Origin: Orychophragmus violaceus
Lineage: Eukaryota > Streptophyta > Magnoliopsida > Brassicales > Brassicaceae
Assembly (NCBI GenBank): GCA_030180135.1
Contig: CM058239.1
Location: 115,229,318 to 115,293,317 of the forward strand
Direction of reading: 5' to 3'
DNA length: 64,000 nucleotides
This document shows, piece by piece, positions 49,197-60,506 of the stretch; the stretch's first letter is position 1, and each line of letters opens with the position of its first letter. The notes under the pieces are model-generated. The model did not search any database. It saw nothing but the letters and a program-made list of their open reading frames with translations, and had not been told where the DNA came from. Made by a program: the position numbers and the translations under genes.

Positions 49197-49677
49197 TGCA
49201 AGTTTCCATGACCCAGGAAGAATTGGATCGAGTTTTTTTGAAACTATCTTGACCAAAACCCTTAAAATGGGATATAAAAGAGGTCTGGTGAAGAAATTGG
49301 TGGAAAAAACAATGACGGGATAGGATAAACTGATTCTATCCACCGGGGGAAGGATCTTAAGGCCAAAACCTCCTAATGGACTGACAGGAAGGACTATCTC
49401 GGCCATACTGACTAACGGGATGGATTATCCTGACCAGATGCACCGCCGAGAAGGATTCTAAGGCCAAAATGCAAGTTTCCACCAATGACGGGATGGATTA
49501 TCCTTTCCAGATGCACCGCCGAGAAGGATTCTAAGGGGCCAAAAAACCACCTTAATGACGTAAGGTGTGGAATCCCTCGGCCAAAACAACAAAGGACTAG
49601 CATTCTCGCGATGGATTATCCTGACCAGATGCACCGCCGAGAAGGATTCTAAGGCCAAAACCTCCTAATGGACTGAC
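49197..49677 (+). repeat. L273, K' and T
   Basis: L273 49,197-49,469 with the variant ACTATCTTGACC; K' 49,470-49,610 with CCACCTTAATGACG; then one T and the start of an S, where the copied segment ends. Both variants recur at 51,439 and 51,712, 2,242 bp on. Confidence 0.9.
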
Positions 49678-49781
49678 GGAAGGACTATCTCGGCCATACT
49701 GACTAACGGATGGATTATCCTGACCAGATGCATCGCCGAGAAGGATTCTAAGGCCAAAATGCAAGTTTCCATGACCCACGA
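49678..49781 (+). repeat. Short patch copied from another block
   Basis: GACTGACGGAAGGAC, GACTAACGGATGG (one G missing) and GACCCACGAAG occur together here, near 38,178-38,282 and near 54,828-54,932. The flanks belong to a different block. About 105 bp was therefore inserted by conversion or double crossover, or marks a template switch at a segment boundary. Confidence 0.82.
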
Positions 49782-50629
49782 AGAATTGGATCGAGTTTTT
49801 TTGAAACTATCATGACCAAAACCCTTAAAATGGGATATAAAAGAGGTCTGGTGAAGAAATTGGTGGAAAAAATGACCCGAAAAACCCGTCTATACACCGT
49901 GGGAAGGTTATAGCCTACCGAGAACCAAGGTTCCTTGACCCGAAAAAATTGACTCGAGTTTTTTTTAAACTATCAAGACCCAAACCTCTCAAATGGATAA
50001 CAAAGAGGTCTGGTGAAGAAATTGGTGGAAAAAACAATGACGGGATAGGATAAACTGATTCTATCCACCGGGGGAAGGATCCTAAGGCCAAAACCTCCTA
50101 ATGGACTGACGGGAAGGAATATCTCGGCCATACTGACTAACGGGATGGATTATCCTGACCAGATGCACCGCCGAGAAGGATTATAAGGCCAAAATGCAAG
50201 TTTCCATGACCCAAGAAGAATTGGATCGAGTTTTTTTGAAACTATCATGACCAAAACCCTTAAAATGGGATATAAAACAGGTCTTGTGAAGAAATTGGTG
50301 GAAAACAAATGACCCGAAAAACCCGTCTATACACCGTGGGAAGGTTATAGCCTACCGAGAACCAAGGTTCCATGACCCGAAAAAAATTGACTCGAGTTTT
50401 TTTGAAACTATCAAGACCCAAACCTCTCAAATGGATAACAAAGAGGTCTGGTGAAGAAATTGGTGGAAAAAACAATGACGGGATAGGATAAACTGATTCT
50501 ATCCACCGGGGGAAGGATACTAAGGCCAAAACCTCCTAATGGACTGACGGGAAGGACTATCTCGGCCATACTGACTAACGGGATGGATTATCCTGACCAG
50601 ATGCACCGCCGAGAAGGATTCTAAGGCAA
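49760..50629 (+). repeat. Two 435-bp L units
   Basis: Starts at 49,760 and 50,195. The first begins as the GACCCACG type and continues as the GGTGGAAAAAATGACCC type (32,680 and 47,088), so it is chimeric. The second matches 47,523 at 2,672 bp and ends in a K. Confidence 0.9.
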
Positions 50630-51438
50630 AAAAACCACCCTAAATGACGTAAGGTGTGGAATCCCTCGGCCAAAACAACAAAGGACTAGCATTCTCGCGG
50701 CCAGAATGACTGACGGGACGAAAACGAACTGACGTGAAGGACTATCTCGGCCATACTGACTAACGGGATGGAAACGAACTGACGGGAAGGACTATCTCGG
50801 CCATACTGACTGACGTGATGGATTATCCTGACCAGATGCACCGCCGGGAAGGATCCTAAGGCCAAAAAACCACCCTAAATGACGTAAGGTGTGGAATCCC
50901 TCGGCCAAAAAAACAAAGGACTAGCATTCTTGCGGCCAGAATGACTGACGGGACGGAAACGAACTGACGTGAAGGACTATCTCGGCCATACTGACTAACG
51001 GGATGGAAACGAACTGACGGGAAGGACTATCTCAGCCATACTGACTGACGTGATGGATTATCCTGACCGGATGAACCGCCGGGAAGGATCCTAAGGCCAA
51101 AACCTCCTAATGGACTGACGGGAAGGACTATCTCGGCCATACTGACTAACGGGATGGATTATCCTGACCAGATGAACCTCCGGGAAGGATCCTAAGGCCA
51201 AAAAACCACCCTAAATGACGTAAGGTGTGGAATCCCTCGGCCAAAACAACAAAGGACTAGCATTCTCGCGGCCACAATGACTGACGGGATGGAAACGGAC
51301 TGACGGGAATAACTATATCGGCCATACTGACTGACGGGATGGAAACGAACTGACGGAAAGGACTATCTTGGCCATACTGACTAACGTGATGGATTATCCT
51401 GACCAGATGCACCGCCGAGAAGGATTCTAAGGCCAAAA
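50630..51438 (+). repeat. K-S array, third copy
   Basis: It matches 47,958-48,766 at 2,672 bp, including GGAATAACTATATCGG near 51,305 (partners near 34,225 and 48,633). The truncated L and following S-K of the other two copies are missing: 430 bp is absent at 51,439. Confidence 0.9.
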
Positions 51439-54400
51439 TGCAAGTTTCCATGACCCAGGAAGAATTGGATCGAGTTTTTTTGAAACTATCTTGACCAAAA
51501 CCCTTAAAATGGGATATAAAAGAGGTCTGGTGAAGAAATTGGTGGAAAAAACAATGACGGGATAGGATAAACTGATTCTATCCACCGGGGGAAGGATCTT
51601 AAGGCCAAAACCTCCTAATGGACTGACAGGAAGGACTATCTCGGCCATACTGACTAACGGGATGGATTATCCTGACCAGATGCACCGCCGAGAAGGATTC
51701 TAAGGCCAAAATGCAAGTTTCCACCAATGACGGGATGGATTATCCTTTCCAGATGCACCGCCGAGAAGGATTCTAAGGGGCCAAAAAACCACCTTAATGA
51801 CGTAAGGTGTGGAATCCCTCGGCCAAAACAACAAAGGACTAGCATTCTCGCGATGGATTATCCTGACCAGATGCACCGCCGAGAAGGATTCTAAGGCCAA
51901 AACCTCCTAATGGACTGACGGGAAGGACTATCTCGGCCATACTGACTGACGTGATGGATTATCCTGACCAGATGCACCGCCGAGAAGGATTCTAAGGCCA
52001 AAACCTCCTAATGAACTGACGTGAAGGACTATCTTGGCCATACTGACTAACGGGATGGAAACGAACTGACGGGAAGGACTATCTCGGCCATACTGACTGA
52101 CGTGATGGATTATCCTGACCAGATGCACCGCCGAGAAGGATTCTAAGGCCAAAACCTCCTAATGAACTGACGTAAAGGACTATCTTGGCCATACTGACTA
52201 ACGGGATGGAAACGAACTGACGGGAAGGACTATCTCGGCCATACTGACTGACGTGATGGATTATCCTGACCAGATGCACCGCCGAGAACTATTCTAAGGC
52301 CAAAACCTCCTAATGGACTGACGGGAAGGACTATCGCGGCCATACTGACTGACGGGACGGAAACAAACTGACGTGAAGGACTATCTCGGCCATACTGACT
52401 AACGGGATGGAAACGAATTGACAGGAAGGACTATCTCAGTCATACTGACTAACGGGATGGAAACGAACTGACGGGAAGGACTATCTCGGCCATACTGACT
52501 AACGGGATGGATTATCCTGACCAGATGCACCGCCGAGAAGGATTCTAAGGCCAAAATGCAAGTTTCCATGACCCAGGAAGAATTGGATCGAGTTTTTTTG
52601 AAACTATCATGACCAAAACCCTTAAAATGGGATATAAAAGAGGTCTGGTGAAGAAATTGGTGGAAAAAACAATGACGGGATAGGATAAACTGATTCTATC
52701 CACCGGTGGAAGGATCCTAAGGCCAAAACCTCCTAATGGACTACTGGGATGGAAACGAACTGACGGGAAGGACTATCTCAGCCATACTGACTGACGTGAT
52801 GGATTATCCTGACCGGATGAACCGCCAGGAAGGATCCTAAGGACAAAACCTCCTAATGGACTGACGGAAAGGACTATCTTGGCCATACTGACTAACGGGA
52901 TGGATTATCATGACCGGATGAACCGTCGGGAAGGATCCTAAGACCAAAAAACCACCCTAAATGACGTAAGGTGTGGAATCCCTCGACTAAAAAAACAAAG
53001 GACTAGCATTCTCGCGGCCAGAATGACTGACAGGATTGAAACGAACTGACGGAAAGGACTATCTTGGCCATACTGACTAACGTGATGGATTATCCTGACC
53101 AGATGCACCGCCGAGAAGGATTCTAAGGCCAAAATGCAAGTTTCCATGACCCAAGAAGAATTGGATCGAGTTTTTTTGAAACTATCATGACCAAAACCCT
53201 TAAAATGGGATATAAAAGAGGTCTGGTGAAGAAATTGGTGGAAAAAACAATGACGGGATAGGATAAACTGATTCTATCCACCGGGGGAAGGATCCTAAGG
53301 CCAAAACCTCCTAATGGACTGACGGGAAGGACTATCTCGGCCATACTGACTAACGGGATGGATTATCCTGACCAGATGCACCGCCGAGAAGGATTCTAAG
53401 GCCAAAATGCAAGTTTCCACCAATGACGGGATGGATTATCCTTTCCAGATGCACCGCCGAGAAGGATTCTAAGGGGCCAAAAAACCACCCTAATGACGTA
53501 AGGTGTGGAATCCCTCGGCCAAAACAACAAAGGACTAGAATTCTCGCGATGGATTATCCTGACCAGATGCACCGCCGAGAAGGATTCTAAGGCCAAAACC
53601 TCCTAATTGACGCACGGGAAGGACTATCTCGGCCATACTGACTGACGTGATTGATTATCCTGACCAGATGCACCGCCGAGAAGGATTCTAAGGCCAAAAC
53701 CTCCTAATGAACTGACGTGAAGGACTATCTTGGCCATACTGACTAACGGGATGGAAACGAACTGACGGGAAGGACTATCTCGGCCATACTGACAGACGTG
53801 ATGGATTATCCTGACCAGATGCACCGCCGAGAAGGATTCTAAGGCCAAAACCTCCTAATGAACTGACGTGAAGGACTATCTTGGCCATACTGACTAACGG
53901 GATGGAAACGAACTGACGGGAAGGACTATCTCGGCCATACTGACTGACGTGATGGATTATCCTGACCAGACGCACCACCGAGAAGGATTCTAAGGCCAAA
54001 ACCTCCTAATGGACTGACGGGAAGGACTATCTCGGCCATACTGACTGACGGGACGGAAACGAACTGACGTGAAGGACTATCTCGGCCATACTGACTAACG
54101 GGATATAAACGAAATAACGGGAAGGACTATCTCGGCCATACTGACTAACGGGATGGAAATGAACTGACGGGAAGGACTATCTCGGCTATACTGACTAACG
54201 GGATGGATTATCCTGACCAGATGCACCGCCGAGAAGGATTCTAAGGCCAAAATACAAGTTTCCATGACCCAGGAAGAATTGGATCGAGTTTTTTTGAAAC
54301 TATCATGACCAAAACCCTTAAAATGGGATATAAAAGAGGTCTGGTGAAGAAATTGGTGGAAAAAACAATGACGGGATAGGATAAACTGATTCTATCCACC

Positions 54401-55020
54401 AGGGGAAGGATCCTAAGGCCAAAACCTCCTAATGGACTACCGGGATGGAAACGAACTGACGGGAAGGACTATCTCAGCCATACTGACTGACGTGATGGAT
54501 TATCCTGACCGGATGAACCGCCGGGAAGGATCCTAAGGCCAAAACCTCCTAATGGACTGACGGAAAGGACTATCTTGGCCATACTAACTAACGGGATGGA
54601 TTATCATGACCGGATGAACCACCGGGAAGGATCCTAAGGCCAAAAAACCACCCTAAATGACGTAAGGTGTGGAATCCCTCGACCAAAAAAACAAAGGACT
54701 AGCATTCTCGCGGCCAGAATGACTGACGGGATGGAAACGAACTGACGGGAATGACTATCTCGGCCATACTGACTGACGGGATGGAAACGAACTGACGGGA
54801 AGGACTATCTCGGCCATACTGACTGACGGAAGGACTATCTCGGCCATACTGACTAACGGATGGATTATCCTGACCAGATGCACCGCCGAGAAGGATTCTA
54901 AGGCCAAAATGCAAGTTTCCATGACCCACGAAGAATTGGATCGAGTTTTTTTGAAACTATCATGACCAAAACCCTTAAAATGGGATATAAAAGAGGTCTG
55001 GTGAAGAAATTGGTGGAAAA
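51340..55020 (+). repeat. Segmental duplication 2, right copy
   Basis: Partner of 34,690-38,370. The difference between the two large offsets (16,650 and 14,408 bp) is 2,242 bp, the net length added by the local duplication near 49.7-51.4 kb. Confidence 0.87.
51439..54909 (+). repeat. Copy of 34,789-38,259 at 16,650 bp offset
   Basis: L273 51,439; K' 51,712; Lpart 52,557; K near 52,950; L273 53,135; K' 53,408; Lpart 54,253; K near 54,645; S. It shares AATTGACGCACGGG, GGGATATAAACGAAAT and the TACAAG variant with its partner. Private changes: CGAGAACTATTC near 52,285 and CCAGACGCACCACCG near 53,966. Confidence 0.92.
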
Positions 55021-55858
55021 CAAATGACCCGAAAAACCCGTCTATACACCGTGGGAAGGTTATAGCCTACCGAGAACCAAGGTTCCTTGACCCGAAAAAA
55101 TTGACTCGAGTTTTTTTGAAACTATCAAGACCCAAACCTCTCAAATAGATAACAAAGAGGTCTGGTGAAGAAATTGGTGGAAAAAACAATGACGGGATAG
55201 GATAAACTGATTCTATCCACCGGGGGAAGGATCCTAAGGCCAAAACCTCCTAATGGACTGACGGGAAGGACTATCTCGGCCATACTGACTAACGGGATGG
55301 ATTATCCTGACCAGATGCACCGCCGAGAAGGATTCTAAGGCCAAAATGCAAGTTTCCATGACCCAGGAAGAATTGGATCGAGTTTTTTTGAAACTATCAT
55401 GACCAAAACCCTTAAAATGGGATATAAAAGAGGTCTGGTGAAGAAATTGGTGGAAAACAAATGACCCGAAAAACCCGTCTATACACCGTGGGAAGGTTAT
55501 AGCCTACCGAGAACCAAGGTTCCTTGACCCGAAAAAATTGACTCGAGTTTTTTTTGAAACTATCAAGACCCAAACCTCTCAAATGGATAATAAAGAGGTC
55601 TGGTGAAGAAATTGGTGGAAAAAACAATGACGGGATAGGATAAACTGATTCTATCCACCGGGGGAAGGATCCTAAGGCCAAAACCTCCTAATGGACTGAC
55701 GGGAAGGACTATCTCGGCCATACTGACTATTGGGATGGATTATCCTGACCAGATGCACCGCCGAGAAGGATTCTAAGGCCAAAATGCAAGTTTCCATGAC
55801 CCAGGAAGAATTGGATCGAGTTTTTTTGAAACTATCCTGACCAAAACCCTTAAAATGG
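54910..55858 (+). repeat. Last forward L units (437 bp, 438 bp, truncated)
   Basis: L437 54,910; L438 55,347, in which one T run is 8 long; and a third L at 55,785 that ends at TTAAAATGG (55,858), where orientation flips. S near 55,727 carries GACTATTGGGATGG. Confidence 0.92.
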
Positions 55859-56181
55859 AGTCAGTATGGCCGAGATAGTCCTTCCCGTCAGTTCGTTTCC
55901 ATCCCGTTAGTCAGTATGGCTAAGGGAGTCCTTCCCGTCAATTTTTTCGGGTTAAGGAACCTTGGTTCTCGGTAGGCTATAACCTTCCCACGGTGTATAG
56001 ACGGGTTTTTCGGGTCATTTGTTTTCCACCAATTTCTTCACCAGACCAATTTTATATCCCATTTTAAGGGTTTTGGTCATGATAGTTTCAAAAAACCTCG
56101 ATCCAATTCTTCCTGGGTCATGGAAACTTGCATTTTGGCCTTAGAATCCTTCTCGGCGGTGCATCTGGTCATGATAATCCA
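55859..56181 (-). repeat. Inverted segment R1
   Basis: First reverse-oriented sequence in the window: S units, then an internal joint near 55,949 into L linker and half 1, T, ending ATGATAATCCA. A small foreign-looking joint, CTCTAAAAT, leads back to forward sequence. GGCTAAGGGAGTCC is a private variant. Confidence 0.9.
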
Positions 56182-56188
56182 CTCTAAA

Positions 56189-56610
56189 ATCCACCGGGGG
56201 AAGGATCCTAAGGCCAAAACCTCCTAATGGACTGACGGGAAGGACTATCTCGGCCATACTGACTGACGTGATGGATTATCCTGATTGACGGGATGGATTA
56301 TCATGACCGGATGCACCGCCGAGAAGGATTATAAGGCCAAAATGCAAGTTTCCATGACCCAGGAAGAATTGGAACGAGTTTTTTTGAAACTCGATCCAAA
56401 ACCCTTAAAATGGGATATAAAAGAGGTCTGGTGAAGAAATTGGTGGAAAAAAAATGACCCGAAAAACCCGTCTATACACCGTGGGAAGGTTATAGCCTAC
56501 CGAGAACCAAGGTTCCTTGACCCGAAAAAAATTGACTCGAGTTTTTTGAAACTATCAAGACCCAAACCTCTCAAATGGATAACAAAACCACCCTAATGGA
56601 CGTAAGGTGT
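56189..56610 (+). repeat. Forward segment F2
   Basis: L tail, S/T, L half 1 and linker, half 2, cut into a partial K (CCACCCTAATGGACGTAAGG). Inside L, TTTGAAACTCGATCCAAAACC near 56,388 replaces the usual CTATCATGACC, itself a small rearrangement. Confidence 0.87.
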
Positions 56611-56822
56611 TGATAATCCATCCCGTCAATCAGTATGGCCGAGATAGTCCTTCCCGTCGGTCCATTAGGATGTTTTGGCCTTAGGATCCTTCCCCCGGTG
56701 GATAGAATCAGTTTATCCTATCCCGTTAGTTAGTATGGCCGAGATAGTCCTTCCCGTCAGTTCGTTTCCATCCCGTTAGTCAATATGACCGAGATAGTCC
56801 TTCCCGTCAGTCCATTAGGAGG
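56611..56822 (-). repeat. Inverted segment R2
   Basis: Reverse-oriented S, L tail (CCCCCGGTGGATAGAATCAG) and S, ending in CCATTAGGAGG. It has the variant TAGGATGTTTTGGCC, also seen at 61,154 and 63,042. Confidence 0.87.
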
Positions 56823-57143
56823 ACGGAAAGGTCTATCTTGGCTATACTGACTAACGTGATGGATTATCCTGACCAGATGCACCGCCGAGAAGGATTCTAA
56901 GGCCAAAAACAACCCTAAATGACGTAAGGTGTGGAATCCCTCGGCCAAAACAACAAAGGACTAGCATTATCTCGGCCATACTGACTAACGGGATGGATTA
57001 TCCTGACCAGATGCACCGCCGAGAAGGATTCTAAGGCCAAAATGCAAGTTTCCATGACCCAGGAAGAATTGGATCGAGTTTTTTTGAAACTATCATGACC
57101 AAAACCCTTAAAATGGGATATAAAAGAGGTCTGGTGAAGAAAT
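56823..57143 (+). repeat. Forward segment F3
   Basis: S, T, partial K (AACCCTAAATGACG), S, T and L half 1 up to GGTGAAGAAAT, where orientation flips. The flip point is shared, as an inverted copy, with 62,848. Confidence 0.88.
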
Positions 57144-57347
57144 CAGTTTATCCTATCCCGTCATTGTTTTTTCCACCAATTTCTTCACCAGACCTCTTTG
57201 TTATCCATTTGAGAGGTTTGGGTCTTGATAGTTTCAAAAAAACTCAAGTCAATTTTTTCGGGTCAAGGAACCTTGGTTCTCGATAGGCTATAACCTTCCC
57301 ACGGTGTATAGACGGGTTTTTCGGGTCATTTGTTTTCCACCAATTTC
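56983..57347 (+). repeat. 365-bp inverted duplicate, left member
   Basis: It pairs with 62,644-63,008 as reverse complement without any net length difference (coordinates sum to 119,991). I see about four mismatches, for example AACTCAAGTC at 57,241. The segment spans an orientation switch at 57,143. Confidence 0.9.
57124..57198. repeat. Hairpin at an inversion joint
   Basis: A perfect 20-bp stem (57,124-57,143 with 57,179-57,198; left arm AAGAGGTCTGGTGAAGAAAT) encloses 35 nt. It arises where forward L half 1 meets reverse L tail. Confidence 0.93.
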
Positions 57348-57830
57348 TTCACCAGACCTCTTTTATATCCCATTTTAAGGGTTTTCGTAATGATAGTTTC
57401 AAAAAAACTCGATCTAATTCTTCCTGGGTCATGGAAACTTGCATTTTGGCCTTAGAATCCTTCCCGGCGGTGCATCTGGTCAGGATAATCCATCCCGTTA
57501 GTCAGTATGGCCGAGATAGTCCTTCCCGTCAGTCCATTAGGAGGTTTTGGCCTTAGAATCCTTCTCGGCGGTGCATCTGGTCAGGATAATCCATCCCGTT
57601 AGTCAGTATGGCCGAGATAGTCCTTTCCGTCAGTTCGTTTCCGTCCCGTCAGTCATTCTGGCCGCGAGAATGCTAGTCCTTTGTTGTTTTGGCCAAGGGA
57701 TTCCACACTTTATGTCATTTAGGGTGGTTTTTTTGCCTTAGGATCCTTCCCGGCGGTTCATCCGGTCATGATAATCCATCCCGTCAATCAGTATGGCCGA
57801 GATAGTCCTTCACGTCAGTTCATTAGGAGG
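57144..57830 (-). repeat. Inverted segment R3
   Basis: Reverse-oriented L tail, half 2, linker, half 1, T, S and K, ending TTCATTAGGAGG. It is nearly a full inverted L437 followed by inverted K-S. Confidence 0.9.
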
Positions 57831-58031
57831 ACAATGACGGGATAGGATAAACTGATCCTATCCACTGGGGGAAGGATCCTAAGGCCAAAACCTCCTAATG
57901 GATTGATGGGAAACCAAGGTTCCTTGACCCGAAATAATTGACTCGAGTTTTTTTGAAACAATCAAGACCCAAACCTCTCAAATGGATGACAAAGAGGTCT
58001 GGTGAAGAAATTGGTGGAAAACAAATGACCC
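57831..58031 (+). repeat. Forward segment F4
   Basis: L tail joined near 57,911 to L linker and half 2 (ACCAAGGTTCCTTGACCCG), ending AAATGACCC. Another joint within the L family. Confidence 0.87.
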
Positions 58032-58466
58032 TAAAAAACTCGATCCAATTCTTCCTGGGTCATGGAAACTTGCATTTTTGCCTTAGAATCCTTCTCGGCG
58101 GTGCATCTGGTTAGGATAATCCATCACGTCAGTCAGTATGGCCGAGATATTCTTTCCCGTCAGTCCATTAGGAGGTTTTTGCCTTAGGATCCTTCCCCCG
58201 ATGTATAGACGGGTTTTTTGGTCTTAGGATCCTTCCCGGTGGTTCATCCGGTCATGATAATCCATCCCGTCAATCAGTATGGCCGAGATATTCCTTCCCG
58301 TCAGTCCATTAGGAGGTTTTGGCCTTAGGATCCTTACCGGCGGTGCATCTGGTCAGGATAATCCATCCCGTTAGTCAGTATGGCCGAGATATTCCTTCCC
58401 GTCAGTCCATTAGGAGGTTTTGGCCTTAGGATCCTTCCCCCGGTGGATAGAATCAGTTTATCCTAT
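58032..58466 (-). repeat. Inverted segment R4
   Basis: Reverse L half 1 start, T, S, partial L tail, then a joint near 58,200 (CCCCCGATGTATAGACGGG) into linker, K start, S, T, S and L tail. Very mixed order. Confidence 0.86.
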
Positions 58467-58750
58467 TATGACCAAACCTCTCAAATGGTTAACAAAGAGG
58501 TCTGGTCAAGAAATTGGTGGGAAAAACAATGCTTAACGGGATGGAAACGAACTGACGGGAAGGACTATCTTGGCCATACTAACTGACGGGATGGATTATC
58601 ATGACCGGATGCAACCGCCGGGAAGGATCCTAAGGCCAAAAACCACCCTAAATGACGTAAGGTGTGGAATCCCTCGGCCAAAACAACAAAGGACTAGCAT
58701 TCTCCCGGCCAGAATGACTGATTCTATCTCGGCCATACTAAACTGACGGG
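58467..58750 (+). repeat. Forward segment F5
   Basis: L half 2 (CTCAAATGGTTAACAAAGAG), S, K with CATTCTCCCGGCC, then a broken S. It ends at ACTGACGGGATAG, against reverse L tail. Confidence 0.86.
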
Positions 58751-58772
58751 ATAGAATCAGTTTATCCTATCC
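58751..58772 (-). repeat. Tiny inverted segment R5
   Basis: About 22 bp of reverse L tail (GAATCAGTTTATCCTATCC) between two forward segments. It is one of the shortest inverted pieces here. Confidence 0.78.
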
Positions 58773-59323
58773 AAAATAAATGACCCAAAAAACCCGTCTA
58801 TACATCGTGGGAAGGTTATAGCCTACCGAGAACCAAGGTTCCTTGACTCGAGTTTTTTTGAAACTATCAAGACCCAAACCTCTCAAATGGATAACAAAGA
58901 GGTCTGGTGAAGAAATTGGAAAACAAATGACCCGAAAAACCCGTCTATACACCGTGGGAAGGTTATAGCCTACCGAGAAGCAAGTTCTTTGACCCGAAAA
59001 AATTGACTCGAGTTTTTTTGAAACTATCAAGACCCAAACCTCTCAAATGGATAACAAAGAGGTCTGGTAGAAAAAACAATGACGGGATAGGATAAACTGA
59101 TTCTATCCACCGGGGGAAGGATCCTAAGGCCAAAACCTCCTAATGGACTGACGGGAAGGAATATCTCAGCCATACTGACTGACGTGATGGATTATTATGA
59201 CCGGATGAACCGCCGGGAAGGATCCTAAGGCCAAAACCTCCTAATGAACTGACGTGAAGGACTATCTCGGCCATACTGGCTAACGGGATGGAAACAATCT
59301 GACGGGAAGGACTATCTCGGCCA
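58773..59323 (+). repeat. Forward segment F6
   Basis: L linker, half 2, shortened half (GAAGAAATTGGAAAACAAATG), a second linker and half 2, L tail, S/T. A second dimer of linker plus half is visible, as in the 602-bp L, but with internal deletions. Confidence 0.87.
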
Positions 59324-59385
59324 TCTGGTCAGGATAATTCATCCCGTTAGTCATTCTGGCCGCGAGAATGCTAGTCCTTTGTTGT
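59324..59385 (-). repeat. Short inverted segment R6
   Basis: Reverse T end, S and K end (CATTCTGGCCGCGAGAATGC), cut at GTTGT and followed by forward L linker. Confidence 0.82.
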
Positions 59386-60506
59386 AGCCTACCGAGAACC
59401 AAGGTTCCTTGACCCAAAAAAATTGACTCGAGTTTTTTTGAAACTATCAATACCCAAACCTCTCAAATGGATAACAAAGAGGTCTGGTGAAGAAATTGGT
59501 GGAAAAAACAATGACGGGATAGGATAAACTGATTCTATCCACCGGGCGAAGGATCCTAAGGCCAAAACCTCCTAATGGACTGACGGGAAGGAATATCTCG
59601 GCCATACTGATTGACGGGATGGATTATCATGACCGGATGAACCGCCGGGAAGGATCCTAAGGCCAAAAACCACCCTAAATGACGTAAGGTGTGGAATCCC
59701 TCGGCCAAAACAACAAAGGACTAGCATTCTCGCGGCCAGAATGACTGACGGGACGGAAACGAACTGACGTGAAGGACTATCTCGGCCATACTGACTAACG
59801 GGATGGAAACGAACTGACGGGAATGACTATCTCGGCCATACTGATTGACGGGATGGATTATCATGACCGGATGAACCGCCGGGAAGGATCCTAAGGCCAA
59901 AAACCACCCTAAATGAAGTAAGGTGTGGAATCCCTCGACCAAAAAAACAAAGGACTAGCATTCTCGTGGCCAGAATGACTGACAGGACGGAAACGAACTG
60001 ACGTGAAGGACTATCTCGGCCATACTGACTAACGGGATGGAAACGAACTGACGGGAAGGACTATCTCGGCCATACTAATTGACGGGATGGATTATCATGA
60101 CCGGTTGAACCGCCGGGAAGGATTCTAAGGCCAAAAAACAACCCTAAATGACGTAAGGTGTGGAATCCCTCGACCAAAAAAACAAAGGACTAGCATTCTC
60201 GCTGGCAGAATGACTGACGGGATGGAAACAAACTGACGTGAAGGACTATCTCGGCCATACTGACTAACGGGATGGAAACGAACTGACGTGAAGGACTATC
60301 TCGGCCATACTGACTAACGGGATGGATTATCATGCCCGGATGAACCGCCGGGAAGGATCCTAAGGCCAAAACCTCCTAATGAACTGACGTGAAGGACTAT
60401 CTCGGCCATACTGACTAACAGGATGGAAACGAACTGACGAGAAGGACTGTCTCGGCCATACTGACTGACGGGATAGATTATCCTGACCGGATGAACCGCC
60501 GAGAAG
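59386..60506 (+). repeat. Forward segment F7 with three K-S units
   Basis: L linker, half 2 and tail, then K units with CCCTAAATG at 59,673, 59,907 and 60,142 (spacings 234 and 235 bp). This is the longest forward piece after 55.86 kb. It resembles the K-S array at 33.5 kb. Confidence 0.9.

Larger units (their letters stand above)
44423..49678 (+). repeat. Segmental duplication 1, right copy
   Basis: Partner of 29,996-35,270. It ends at 49,678, where the sequence switches to the patch at 49,678-49,781. Confidence 0.88.

Noticed and set aside
55870..55920. CENP-B box on the minus-strand S unit (GTTCGTTTCCATCCCGTT)
   Set aside because: It has the TTCG start, but the middle A is C and the CGGG block is CCCG. 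Only about 6 of 9 key bases fit, so it is not a valid box.
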